Source: Methylococcales bacterium (GTDB lineage: Bacteria > Pseudomonadota > Gammaproteobacteria > Methylococcales > Methylomonadaceae). From it: a DNA stretch of 64,000 nt. Under the pieces are notes generated by a model. It saw nothing but the letters and a program-made list of their open reading frames with translations. It was not told the DNA's origin and searched no databases. The stretch is taken from assembly GCA_030693155.1 (NCBI GenBank), contig JAUYBJ010000084.1, positions 1 to 64,000 of the forward strand, given 5' to 3'. Position numbers and translations under genes: made by a program. Below are positions 1 through 8,576 of this stretch, in pieces (positions within the stretch are counted from its first letter, which is position 1; each line of letters starts with the position of its first letter).

Positions 1-1
1 C

Positions 2-1510
2 AAAACCGAAGTGTATTTACAAATTATTCACGAAGTGCTGAAACGCGGACAGCAAGTGCTGGTGCTAGTCCCTGAAATCAGTCTCACGCCGCAACTGGAA
101 GCGCGATTTAAACACCGTTTTGCCGTCAATATCGCCGTTTCCCATTCTAAATTAACCGATAATCAACGCCAAAGCGCGTGGCTAAAAGCACAACAAGGCA
201 GCAGCCCGATTCTGCTCGGTACGCGCTCTGCGTTATTTACACCGTTTACTAATCTAGGCTTGATTATTCTCGATGAAGAACACGATGCTTCGTTTAAACA
301 GCAAGAAGGCGTTCGTTTTTCGGCGCGGGATACCGCCATTGTGCGCGGCAAATTACTCAACATTCCTGTATTGTTAGGCTCGGCAACGCCCTCCTTAGAA
401 AGTCTGCATAATGTGGATAAACAACGCTATCAATGGCTACCGTTGCCAGAACGTGCAGGCTATTCAATAAAACCCACGTTACACTTATTGGATATTCGTA
501 ATAAAAAAATCAGCGAAGGCTTATCCGAAATCCTGCTCACCGAAATACGCGCCACACTGGCAAAAAATGAACAGGTTTTACTGTTTTTAAATCGGCGCGG
601 CTTTGCACCGACCTTGATTTGTCATGGTTGCGGCTGGGTGGCGCGGTGTCTGCATTGTGAAGCCAATCTGGTGATTCATCATGATGAACATCTATTACGC
701 TGTCATCATTGCGGTACGGAACACCGCCTGATTAAGGTTTGTCCTGCCTGCAAAACAGGCGAACTTACCCCGTTAGGTTTAGGCACGGAACGCGTCGAAA
801 AAGTGCTGGGCAAACTGTTTGCCGATAAAACCATTTTGCGTTTAGACCGTGATTCCACGCGCCTGAAAGGGTCGCTGGAAGCGTATCTGGAGCAAATTAA
901 TCAGGGCGAAGTGGATATTATTTTAGGTACACAAATGCTGGCGAAAGGGCATCATTTCCCCAATGTCACGCTGGTCGCCATACTGGATGTGGACAGCGGC
1001 TTATTCAGCATTGATTTTCATACCGCTGAAAAACTCGCGCAACTCATCGTCCAAGTATCAGGACGCGCAGGACGTGCCGAAAAAGCAGGGCGCGTTATTA
1101 TGCAAACCCGCCAACCCACACACCCATTATTAACCACGCTGATTGACCACGGTTATCAACAATTTGCGGTCAGTGCGTTAGCCGAACGCCACGCCGCGCA
1201 ACTCCCGCCGTTCAGCTATCAAGCCATGCTCAGCGCACAAGCACATGACGCGGAACTGCCGCCTATGTTTATACAAGCGGTCATCGACTTAGCAGGAAAA
1301 ATCCCAGACCATAACGTACAACTACTGGGCCCTGTGACCGCGCCGATGGCAAAACGCGCAGGTCTGCATCGTTATCAATTACTGTTCCAAAGCCAACAAC
1401 GCCGCGATTTACAAACCTTATTAACAACAATAATTCCGCAAGTTGCCAAACTTAAACTGACCGCTAAAGTGCGCTGGTCGCTGGATGTTGATCCTGTGGA
1501 TTTGTATTAA
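2..1510 (+). CDS. priA: Primosomal protein N' (replication restart helicase PriA), 5' truncated
   Basis: 3'-to-5' superfamily 2 DNA helicase that recognises stalled forks and reloads the replicative helicase. The frame is open from base 2, where the visible KTEVYLQ is the tail of the PriA Walker A motif (normally preceded by GVTGSG), so the N-terminal DNA-binding part and the start codon lie left of the window. The DEEH box is at bases 272-283. Four Cys pairs (CHGC, CLHC, CHHC, CPAC) between about bases 618 and 755 form the two zinc-binding clusters specific to PriA. Motifs V and VI follow (ILGTQMLAKGHHFPNV and QVSGRAGRAEKAG). About 500 residues are visible of a family of about 730. It ends at TAA and is followed 51 bp later by rsmI on the same strand. 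Identification is secure. Confidence 0.97.
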   Translation, partial: KTEVYLQIIHEVLKRGQQVLVLVPEISLTPQLEARFKHRFAVNIAVSHSKLTDNQRQSAWLKAQQGSSPILLGTRSALFTPFTNLGLIILDEEHDASFKQQEGVRFSARDTAIVRGKLLNIPVLLGSATPSLESLHNVDKQRYQWLPLPERAGYSIKPTLHLLDIRNKKISEGLSEILLTEIRATLAKNEQVLLFLNRRGFAPTLICHGCGWVARCLHCEANLVIHHDEHLLRCHHCGTEHRLIKVCPACKTGELTPLGLGTERVEKVLGKLFADKTILRLDRDSTRLKGSLEAYLEQINQGEVDIILGTQMLAKGHHFPNVTLVAILDVDSGLFSIDFHTAEKLAQLIVQVSGRAGRAEKAGRVIMQTRQPTHPLLTTLIDHGYQQFAVSALAERHAAQLPPFSYQAMLSAQAHDAELPPMFIQAVIDLAGKIPDHNVQLLGPVTAPMAKRAGLHRYQLLFQSQQRRDLQTLLTTIIPQVAKLKLTAKVRWSLDVDPVDLY

Positions 1511-1561
1511 TGCGTTAGAATGCCAGATACCTTAAAATTTTTTTGCAAATGCGAGTAACCA

Positions 1562-2416
1562 ATGACCAGTGAATACGGCAAACTCTATGTGGTGGCAACA
1601 CCAATCGGCAATCTCGCCGACCTGAGTTTCAGAGCAGTCGCCACGCTCAAAGAAGTCGATTTAATTGCCGCCGAAGATACCCGTCATGTCGGGATGCTGT
1701 TACAACATTATGGCATTACCAACAAATTAACCGCGTTGCATCAGCATAACGAAGAAAAAGCCGCTGTGGGATTATTGGAAAAACTCCGCGAAGGCAAATC
1801 TATCGCGCTGGTGTCGGATGCAGGCACGCCATTATTAAGCGATCCAGGAATGCCGCTGGTTAAATTGGTCAAAGAAGCAGGGCTGGATGTTGTCCCTATT
1901 CCAGGTGCGTGTGCCTTAATTGCCGCGTTATCAGCGGCGGGTTTGCCGGTCACCCAGTTTACTTTTTTCGGTTTTTTACCGCGCACGTCTTCCGCTCGCA
2001 AAAGTTTTTTCACTGAACAACTCAACTGCCCGACAACGTGGGTGTTTTATGAATCCAGTCATCGTATTTTGGCTTCTTTAGAAGATATGGCGGACATTTT
2101 GCCGCTAAATCGGCAGATTGTCATTGCCAGAGAAATCACCAAACTGCATGAAACTATCGTCAAAACCAGCTTGACAGAGGCACTGGCATTAGTTGCCAGT
2201 AATGACAATATGCGCAAAGGCGAGTTTGTCGTCATCGTCGATGGTGCGGAAGCGGTCGATAAAAGCGAGCAGCTATTAACCGATGAGCAGGACAGGGTGT
2301 TGCGCGTGTTATTAACCGAATGCTCCATTAAAACCGCCGTAGCATTAGCAGTAGAAATCACAGGCGCACGCAAAAAAACCTTGTATCAAGCCGCATTAGC
2401 CATCGCGGGCGACTGA
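1562..2416 (+). CDS. rsmI: 16S rRNA (cytidine-1402-2'-O)-methyltransferase RsmI
   Basis: SAM-dependent enzyme that 2'-O-methylates C1402 of 16S rRNA at the ribosomal P site. The 284 residues match the usual family length. The N-terminus LYVVATPIGNLADLSFRA with IAAEDTRH and the SDAGTPLLSDPG loop are RsmI hallmarks within the tetrapyrrole-methylase fold, and a VPIPGACALIAALSAAGLP segment follows. The stop codon overlaps the next start by one base (TGATG at 2414-2418), so it is probably translationally coupled to the HisA/HisF-like gene. Identification rests on motifs and length and is confident. Confidence 0.95.
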   Translation: MTSEYGKLYVVATPIGNLADLSFRAVATLKEVDLIAAEDTRHVGMLLQHYGITNKLTALHQHNEEKAAVGLLEKLREGKSIALVSDAGTPLLSDPGMPLVKLVKEAGLDVVPIPGACALIAALSAAGLPVTQFTFFGFLPRTSSARKSFFTEQLNCPTTWVFYESSHRILASLEDMADILPLNRQIVIAREITKLHETIVKTSLTEALALVASNDNMRKGEFVVIVDGAEAVDKSEQLLTDEQDRVLRVLLTECSIKTAVALAVEITGARKKTLYQAALAIAGD

Positions 2417-3120
2417 TGCGCTTAATTCCTGTGCTTGATTTAAAAGACGGCGTGGTGGTTCATGCGCAACGCGGACAACGTGAGAGCTATCAACCAATTC
2501 ATTCCCCGTTATGCCCCAGTGCCGATGTGTACGCTGTTATCGACGCATTTTTACAACTGCATGATTTTACTGTTATTTATATAGCCGATTTAAACGCAAT
2601 TACTCAGCAAGGCGATAATCAGGCGTTGATTCATCAGGTCTTACTGCATTATCCAATGATTACTTTTTGGCTGGATGCAGGTTATCAATCTCCTGATTTG
2701 GCGTTTGCAGATGTGGCTAATTATCGCCCCGTCTTAGGCAGCGAATGCTGTACTGCTGAACAACTGGCAGCAACTAAAAACGCCCTACTATCATTAGATT
2801 TTTCCGCACATGATGAACCGTTAGGTGAGGCGCAGTTATTTTCTGACAGCACATTATGGTCTGAGCAAGTGATTATCATGACCTTGGCGCGGGTGGGTAG
2901 CGATATGGGTGCAGATAGCGACAAATTACGCCATTATCAACAACGTTATCCACAAACAGCGTTTATCGCCGCAGGCGGTGTGCGCAATATTGCCGATGTT
3001 CAACAGCTTCAAGCCATGGGCATCAATCATGTGTTAGTCGCCAGTGCGTTACACACAAAAGCAATCAGCAAAGCAGATATTGTTAATCTATCAGCAACTG
3101 TAAACGCCGTGTGCGATTGA
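2416..3120 (+). CDS. HisA/HisF-related TIM-barrel protein (methylotroph/methanogen type)
   Basis: A 234-residue (beta/alpha)8-barrel related to the histidine enzymes HisA and HisF. Visible landmarks are MRLIPVLDLKDGVVVHAQRG (the HisA-type first strand with its Asp), VIYIADLNAITQQGDN, and a C-terminal phosphate-binding half with FIAAGGVRNIADVQQL and GINHVLVASALH. True HisA is usually longer and sits in a his operon; here no his gene is nearby and the gene overlaps rsmI by one base. From family knowledge, this HisA/F-related subfamily occurs in methanogens and in H4MPT-using methylotrophs, often near C1-pathway genes, and its reaction is not firmly established to my knowledge. The methylotroph reading is inference. 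A divergent HisA is the alternative. Confidence 0.75.
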   Translation: MRLIPVLDLKDGVVVHAQRGQRESYQPIHSPLCPSADVYAVIDAFLQLHDFTVIYIADLNAITQQGDNQALIHQVLLHYPMITFWLDAGYQSPDLAFADVANYRPVLGSECCTAEQLAATKNALLSLDFSAHDEPLGEAQLFSDSTLWSEQVIIMTLARVGSDMGADSDKLRHYQQRYPQTAFIAAGGVRNIADVQQLQAMGINHVLVASALHTKAISKADIVNLSATVNAVCD

Positions 3121-3158
3121 TTTGCAGAATTTATTCGCAGTGTATTAAACGTTGAGAT

Positions 3159-3191
3159 ATGACTGCCAGTTCTTCAAGGACTGGCAGTCAT
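3159..3191. terminator. Hairpin between convergent genes
   Basis: A perfect 12-bp stem (ATGACTGCCAGT at 3159-3170 pairing with 3180-3191) around a 9-base loop lies between the end of the HisA/F-like gene and the end of the minus-strand flavoprotein gene. There is no T-run on either side, so it is either a weak bidirectional terminator or a REP-like palindrome. Confidence 0.5.
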
Positions 3192-3210
3192 TAGTATCGC
3201 CGTAACAAGT

Positions 3211-4467
3211 TTAACCTGTGATAGAGAACCCAGATTCCAGAGCCAGCTCTCTTTCATATTCGTCAGGCGACTCAATATGCAAGAGTTCCAGCCCCTTGTG
3301 GAAAATATCTATCACTGCCGCTTCGGCACTCTCTACCGCCAATTCGACCAATAACAGATAATCTTCTTTGGGAACGGTTTCTATCAGCGATTTAACACCG
3401 ATATTTTTAGCCACCAGTTTCAACATTAAAAACGCTTCTTCTTCGGTAATCGTTAAAGTAAACAGTTTTTCACACATCAAAGGCCCCGCTGCACCTAATT
3501 CACCGTTAGGATCAAATAATCGGATAAAGGCATTCAGATCATCGGCTGAGGCGAACGACAGAAAATGCGTGGCGATTTGATCCAGCAATACTTGATATTG
3601 TGAGCGTCTGGTTAATTGAATCAAGCCCGCCAAGTATTCCTTATCCAAATTATCTGCTTTAACGGCAGCACTCAATTGATGCGCATATTTTTTGTAATTG
3701 GCGATAATAAACGATGCGCCCCAGCCACAAGGGGAAGTCCAACACGCTGAACTGCCCACAAACGCAACGCGATTACGGGTTACTTTTTGTGAATCTTCAT
3801 CACCTGACGGATACCAGCCGTGTTTCATTTCGGTAATGGTGACGTTATGAAAATCCGAAGTGCTGGGTTCGTTGCGCAAAATGTGTAAAAATTCGCTTTC
3901 CATATCGGCAAACGGTACACGGAACTGCCCCAGAAAAAAGATAAACACAAACGCGGAGTTTTCATCCAGCACTTCGTATTCCCACACGGGACGACCCTGA
4001 CTTAACGAGGCATTTTCATCGGCATTGGTATCACGAAACGTTTGCCACAGTTGGTAATCACCGACCTGCATCCCTTTGGGCAAACCGTCGGGAAAATTAA
4101 CAATCGCGCCGCACACCGACCACCAATACCAGTTTTCTCTTAACGCATATTTGCCGCGAATAGGCGATTGACCGCCTGAGGCATCAATCAATAATTTAGC
4201 GCAAAATTCGCCTCTTGAGGTGCTGATGACAACCCGTTCATCGGTAATAAAAGAATCTTGAAACCAGCAATTCAGCAGAATATCCGAACCGTTATCGGTG
4301 ACTTTTTTGCCCCAATAAGTCAGTAGCTCATGTTCTTTTGCAAAATGATATTTATAATTTGCCTGCCACTGCACATCAACACCCTGAAAGGTATTGGCTA
4401 AAAAACTGGTTACGCCGTTTTTCATAAAGGGCAGAATATCGTCTGCCTCGCCAATGCGTAACGTCAT
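3211..4467 (-). pseudogene. N-terminally truncated FAD-dependent oxidoreductase (geranylgeranyl reductase/lycopene cyclase/halogenase-like)
   Basis: The 418-residue frame carries internal and C-terminal flavoprotein features: AKLLIDASGGQSPIRG (the DASG segment of the FAD-monooxygenase/reductase superfamily) near residue 90, and VAFVGSSACWTSPCGWGASF near residue 255, equivalent to the second FAD-contacting GD-G motif. The N-terminal beta-alpha-beta dinucleotide fold with GxGxxG is missing. The upstream space cannot hold it: only 74 bp separate the ATG from the end of relA, and a TAA lies immediately before the ATG in frame. No good ribosome site is seen. It is therefore a decayed or rearranged remnant, or less likely a subunit whose FAD-binding half is encoded elsewhere. 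The remaining frame is long and free of stops, so decay would be recent. Substrate unknown. Confidence 0.6.
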
Positions 4468-4541
4468 TTAATAAACTTAATTTTGCCATCATAAGTTAAT
4501 AGGCGTATCAATCGTCACCAGCAATTCATCGAAGCAACCGA

Positions 4542-6638
4542 TTAAACCTGCCGTCTGACTTCGATGATGTTCGGCAACTGGGTAATTTTATCGAGTACCT
4601 GACTTAATTGCTGGGTGTTTTGAATTTGAATACTCATGTTCAGCTCACCTGATAAATCGGGGTTGCTGGATAGCGTGGCACTGAAAATATGCACTTTTGC
4701 TTGCGCTAAAATGTGCGATACGTTATTCAATAAATTTTGCGCATTGTAGGCTTGAATGACAATCGGCACCGCGTGAGAGGTTTTTTCTACCGCCCACGAT
4801 ACCGCTATCAACTGCATTTGTTTTTCGACATTTAATTGAGTGATATTTTTGCAATTTTTACGGTGTATGGTGATGCCGTGATGATGGGAGATATAGCCGA
4901 TAATGTCATCACCTAACACGGGCGAACAGCAATGCGCGAGCGAGGTTTGTACGTTATCAATCCCCGCAACTGAAATGACCGACTTAGCCGCCGCTTTTTT
5001 CTGTTTGACGTTGGTGTGCGCGTCTTCTAATTCGGGAACTTTTAAAAATGCGGCAAGTTGACGGCTGTTAATCAAACCTTTGCCGATAGCTTCTAATAAC
5101 GCATCGGTATCGGCTTGCTTAAAATGACTGATTGCCTCGGTTAGATTGGGATTTTTAATCCCCAAACGATGACATTCTTTGTCTAAAATGGCTTTACCTG
5201 CGGCGATTTTTTCTGTTTGTTTCTGATTGCCGAACCAGCTTTTTACCCGACTGATAGCACGGTGTGATTTTAAATAACCCAGATTGGGGTCTATCCAATT
5301 ATGATTGGGTGCGCCGTCTTTGGCGGTAAGAATTTCAACTTGTTCGCCTGATTTCAGCGCGTAAGTCAGCGGTACAATACGCCCGTTCACTTTTGCACCA
5401 CGACAACGATGCCCTACTTCACTATGAATAGCATAGGCAAAATCCAGTGGGGTCGCGCCTTTGATCAAATCAATTAATTTTCCCGCTGGCGTTAAAACGT
5501 ATACGCGGTCGCCGAATAATTCATTCCGAAAATTTTCATCCACGCTATCGGCTGGGTGTTTTTCTTCCAGCAATTTACGCAGCGTGGCAACGCTTTGCTC
5601 CATTGCCGCCGTTTGTTTGCCGCCTTCTTTATACGACCAATGCGCGGCAACGCCCAGTTCCGCGTAATCGTGCATATCCTGCGTGCGTATCTGCACTTCA
5701 ATGCGATTGCCATCGCTATCTAAAATAACAGTGTGCAGCGATTGATAGCCGTTTTCTTTTGGATTGGCGATGTAATCATCAAATTCTTTGGGTATGGTTT
5801 GCCATAAATTATGGACGATACCCAGCGCGGTATAGCAATGCGCTAAGTTATCGACAATCACGCGCACCGCTAACAGGTCATACAACTCCTCTATCGGCAG
5901 TTGTTTACGCTGCATTTTTTTCCAGATACTGTAAATATGTTTGGGGCGACCATAACATTCACAGTTGACACCTTCTTCGGCTAAGGTGCTTTGCAGTAAG
6001 TGAATAAAATTATTAACGCAGTTTTCCCGCTGGACACGATTAACGGCAAGAGATTTGGCAATTTGCCGATAAGTAGCGGGGTCTAAATAGCGAAACGCCA
6101 TGTCTTCCAGTTCCCATTTAAACTGGTGTATGCCTAGACGGTTGGCAATCGGGGCATAAATATCGAGAGTTTCCTGCGCGATAAAATGCCTGTCATCATA
6201 AGAAACGTGGGCTAAATTGCGCAACAATTGTATGCGGTAGGCTAATTTTACCAATACCGCGCGGACATCCTGTGTCATGGACAGTAACATTCTGCGCAGG
6301 GTTTCGGCTTGATGGGGTTTGTTCATCATTTCAGGCGAATACACCGCCAGTTTATTCAACCACACCACATCTTTAACCAAATTAGCAACGGTATCGCCGA
6401 ACTGTTTTTTGATGTCAGCATCTACCAGACGCGGATCACTTAAAATAGCTGCCAATATGGTGTTCAAATCGACATTAAAGCCCATTAATATAGCTGCTAC
6501 CTCAACGCCTTTGGGGTAGTGATAATGCGAGTCATCGGGAATCAAATCGACAATCGCTAACGCCTGTTCTATTTGTTGACGCTCAGACGCAGAAAACGCA
6601 CTGAAAAGTGATGTTAAAGGTTCGCTATATGTTTGCAT
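4542..6638 (-). CDS. relA: GTP pyrophosphokinase RelA (monofunctional (p)ppGpp synthetase)
   Basis: Makes (p)ppGpp from ATP and GTP/GDP on the ribosome when uncharged tRNA enters the A site. The 698 residues hold, in order: an N-terminal HD-type domain (about 20-190) in which the metal-binding His/His-Asp residues are lost (ILAAILSDPR where an active hydrolase has a HD pair), a synthetase domain (about 200-350) with YGRPKHIYSIWKKM and EFDDYIANPKENGYQSLHT, a TGS domain (about 385-450, DRVYVLTPAGKLIDLIKGAT), and a C-terminal ACT domain (about 625-698). The EFDD motif instead of RxKD marks the monofunctional RelA class. A TGS-linked SpoT paralogue for hydrolysis would be expected elsewhere. It is transcribed divergently from lpxD. 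Confidence 0.93.
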   Translation of the reverse strand: MQTYSEPLTSLFSAFSASERQQIEQALAIVDLIPDDSHYHYPKGVEVAAILMGFNVDLNTILAAILSDPRLVDADIKKQFGDTVANLVKDVVWLNKLAVYSPEMMNKPHQAETLRRMLLSMTQDVRAVLVKLAYRIQLLRNLAHVSYDDRHFIAQETLDIYAPIANRLGIHQFKWELEDMAFRYLDPATYRQIAKSLAVNRVQRENCVNNFIHLLQSTLAEEGVNCECYGRPKHIYSIWKKMQRKQLPIEELYDLLAVRVIVDNLAHCYTALGIVHNLWQTIPKEFDDYIANPKENGYQSLHTVILDSDGNRIEVQIRTQDMHDYAELGVAAHWSYKEGGKQTAAMEQSVATLRKLLEEKHPADSVDENFRNELFGDRVYVLTPAGKLIDLIKGATPLDFAYAIHSEVGHRCRGAKVNGRIVPLTYALKSGEQVEILTAKDGAPNHNWIDPNLGYLKSHRAISRVKSWFGNQKQTEKIAAGKAILDKECHRLGIKNPNLTEAISHFKQADTDALLEAIGKGLINSRQLAAFLKVPELEDAHTNVKQKKAAAKSVISVAGIDNVQTSLAHCCSPVLGDDIIGYISHHHGITIHRKNCKNITQLNVEKQMQLIAVSWAVEKTSHAVPIVIQAYNAQNLLNNVSHILAQAKVHIFSATLSSNPDLSGELNMSIQIQNTQQLSQVLDKITQLPNIIEVRRQV

Positions 6639-6676
6639 GAGGCGATTGTAAACGATTGAAAGAAGTTAGCGCGCAG

Positions 6677-6694
6677 GATTCTTTATTAAGAATC
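6677..6694. promoter_or_regulatory. Small palindrome in the relA/lpxD divergent region
   Basis: GATTCTT (6677-6683) and AAGAATC (6688-6694) form a perfect 7-bp inverted repeat with a TATT centre, in the 160-bp space between the divergent starts of relA and lpxD. This could be an operator or chance. No convincing sigma-70 pair could be fixed here. Confidence 0.3.
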
Positions 6695-6798
6695 AAATAA
6701 ACTAGCAAGCAAACCTTATACCTACGTTAATAAACACACTAAAAATCAAAATAGGTTTGATACACTATGAATTCACATAACACACCGCAGAGACTATT

Positions 6799-7860
6799 AT
6801 GCCAATTACATTGAAAGAACTTGCTGATTTTTGTGATGCTCACATTGAAGGCGATAATCTATCCGCCCTCATTGAATCCGCTGCTGATATTACCTCAGCA
6901 CAGGCAGGTCAAGTGACCCAGCTGACTAACAGTCGATATGCACGCTATCTTAAAGACTCCAAGGCTTCCGCGTGTTTTATTGCCACTGATTTTGCCGTTG
7001 ATAATAGTCCCGACACTATCGCGTTACTACGTTGCGCTGATCCTGAAATGGCGTTTATTAAAGCAGTGGGGCTGTTGCACCCCGATAGAGCATACGGACA
7101 GCACATCGCACCACAAGCGGTACTGGGAAATAATGTCAACTTCGATGAAACCGTTCATATTGGTGCGTTTGCAGTCATTGGCGATGATGTCAATATCGGC
7201 GAAGGCAGCGTGGTATTGGCAGGTGCGTACATCGGTAATAATGTCAAAATCGGCAAGCACTGTCGCATTTATCCTTATGCTGTTATTTATGACGACGTGG
7301 TTCTGGGTGATAACGTCATTATTCACTCAGGTGCGATTATCGGTGCCGATGGTTTTGGATACAAATTCAGAAATAATGCCCATGTCAAAGTACCTCAGGT
7401 CGGTAATGTCGTCATTGCTGATAATGTCGAGATTGGTGCTAATACCTGTATTGACCGAGGCGCGTTAGGCAGCACCACGATAGGTGCGGGTAGTAAAATA
7501 GATAATTTAGTACAGGTCGGACACAATAATCAAGTCGGTAAACATGTGATTATGTGCGGTTTAACAGGCGTGTCGGGTTCTTGTACGATTGGTGATTACG
7601 CGATTCTAGCAGGCAGCTCAGGCATAGCGGATCACGTCAATATCGGACAGGGCGCGGTGATTATGGCGCGGTCAGGTGTAGCAGGTGATGTAGCCGCTGG
7701 CACGCAAATGTTCGGCAGTCCTGCAAAAGAGAAGCGTATTGCTTATAAAGAACAAATTGCCATCAGCAAATTGCCTGAATTATTGAAGACAGTAAAACAA
7801 TTGGAAGAAAAGATTCAAGCGTTGGAAAAACAGGGGAATAATGATGTTCAGTGCGAGTAA
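6799..7860 (+). CDS. lpxD: UDP-3-O-(3-hydroxyacyl)glucosamine N-acyltransferase LpxD
   Basis: Third step of lipid A synthesis: transfers an R-3-hydroxyacyl chain from acyl carrier protein to the 2-amino group of UDP-3-O-acylglucosamine. The 353 residues show the N-terminal uridine-binding domain (about 1-105, with LTNSRYARYLKDSKASACFIA), then a left-handed beta-helix of hexapeptide repeats (about 110-320), and a C-terminal helix (LPELLKTVKQLEEKIQALEKQ). The catalytic His is in VQVGHNNQVGKH (H242). GADGFGYKF and GANTCIDRGALGST are LpxD signatures. It stands alone rather than with fabZ-lpxA-lpxB, so it may be a second copy. A strong hairpin follows 22 bp after the stop. Confidence 0.95.
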   Translation: MPITLKELADFCDAHIEGDNLSALIESAADITSAQAGQVTQLTNSRYARYLKDSKASACFIATDFAVDNSPDTIALLRCADPEMAFIKAVGLLHPDRAYGQHIAPQAVLGNNVNFDETVHIGAFAVIGDDVNIGEGSVVLAGAYIGNNVKIGKHCRIYPYAVIYDDVVLGDNVIIHSGAIIGADGFGYKFRNNAHVKVPQVGNVVIADNVEIGANTCIDRGALGSTTIGAGSKIDNLVQVGHNNQVGKHVIMCGLTGVSGSCTIGDYAILAGSSGIADHVNIGQGAVIMARSGVAGDVAAGTQMFGSPAKEKRIAYKEQIAISKLPELLKTVKQLEEKIQALEKQGNNDVQCE

Positions 7861-7882
7861 TCACTGAATTTTGGGCGTAAAA

Positions 7883-7914
7883 AACCCCCCGAAAAGGTCA
7901 GTAAACGGGGGGTT
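7883..7914. terminator. Strong convergent terminator
   Basis: A perfect 9-bp stem (AACCCCCCG at 7883-7891 with CGGGGGGTT at 7906-7914) and 14-base loop lies between the ends of lpxD and the minus-strand small membrane protein gene. Read on the minus strand the stem is followed by a run of T (complement of the A-run at 7879-7884), so it best fits rho-independent termination of the minus-strand gene and may also serve lpxD. Confidence 0.85.
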
Positions 7915-7920
7915 AATATC

Positions 7921-8130
7921 TTATTTGCCTGAGATTTGCTCAGCAGATGCGTTGTTGCTAGTGTGTCTTTTTTCAATTTTGGTAAACACTTCTTTTTGTG
8001 ATTCAGCAACTGCACCACTTTGTAAATGTTTAGTTTCGTCCGCTTTCAACATAACAACTAAAACGATAATCGCAGCAATACAAACACCGACGATCAACCA
8101 CAGATTATCTTTTTCTTCTACTTCAGCCAT
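7921..8130 (-). CDS. Small single-pass membrane protein, function unknown
   Basis: The 69-residue protein starts MAEVEEKDNLW, preceded by AGAGGAT about 8 bases upstream, which is why I place the start at 8130 rather than at the longer upstream option. Residues about 11-29 (WLIVGVCIAAIIVLVVMLK) form one transmembrane helix with a short acidic N-terminus and a charged, polar C-terminal tail (KEVFTKIEKRHTSNNASAE). It has its own ribosome site and a strong terminator, so it is probably a separately expressed gene. No family recognised. Confidence 0.65.
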   Translation of the reverse strand: MAEVEEKDNLWLIVGVCIAAIIVLVVMLKADETKHLQSGAVAESQKEVFTKIEKRHTSNNASAEQISGK

Positions 8131-8576
8131 TTTAAAATCCTCTAAACTTATAGTTATGTGTATGATTTCTCTCTCCTCAAGAGAGCTACTCAAATATATT
8201 TTGAGCAGGTTGTCTGAATCTTTTTCTAAACAACGGGGTAATTTTTATCATGAGACATGGTGTCGTGTCAAAACTATAAATAAAAAACTGGTAAATAATT
8301 TTGTAACCGTTGATTTTATTTATTACCAAACACTTGTGCCATAACCTGCTAAGCTAATGATTATTAATACTATATTGCTTTTATCAGTCCTATTCAGGTA
8401 GTCATTTATGACTTTTTTTAAATTGCTGTAATGTATTCAAATAAATCTGTCGGACAGGTCGTCCTTAACGTTAGTAATTTTGAATTTTTCCACTCGTTCT
8501 TACGCTAAAATAACACTGGCAGTCTAGCCATTGTTATACAATGTTTGCCCTATTTTGCCGCTGAATACTTTCCTAC
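8131..8576. other. Intergenic region, 446 bp, divergent
   Basis: AT-rich spacer between the divergent starts of the small membrane protein gene and the SNF2 helicase gene. It should hold both promoters, but I cannot fix convincing -35/-10 pairs. A short imperfect hairpin (CTCAAA...TTTTGAG) lies near 8189-8205. No gene is supported: the open frame that spans 7871-8344 on the plus strand has no ribosome site and overlaps the terminator. Confidence 0.5.

Noticed and set aside
4542-6638. Bifunctional SpoT/Rel synthetase-hydrolase
   Set aside because: The His-Asp residues of the hydrolase domain are replaced and the synthetase carries EFDD, which marks monofunctional RelA.
7871-8344. 157-codon plus-strand frame
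   Set aside because: Runs through the convergent terminator and antisense to the small membrane protein, which has a real ribosome site.
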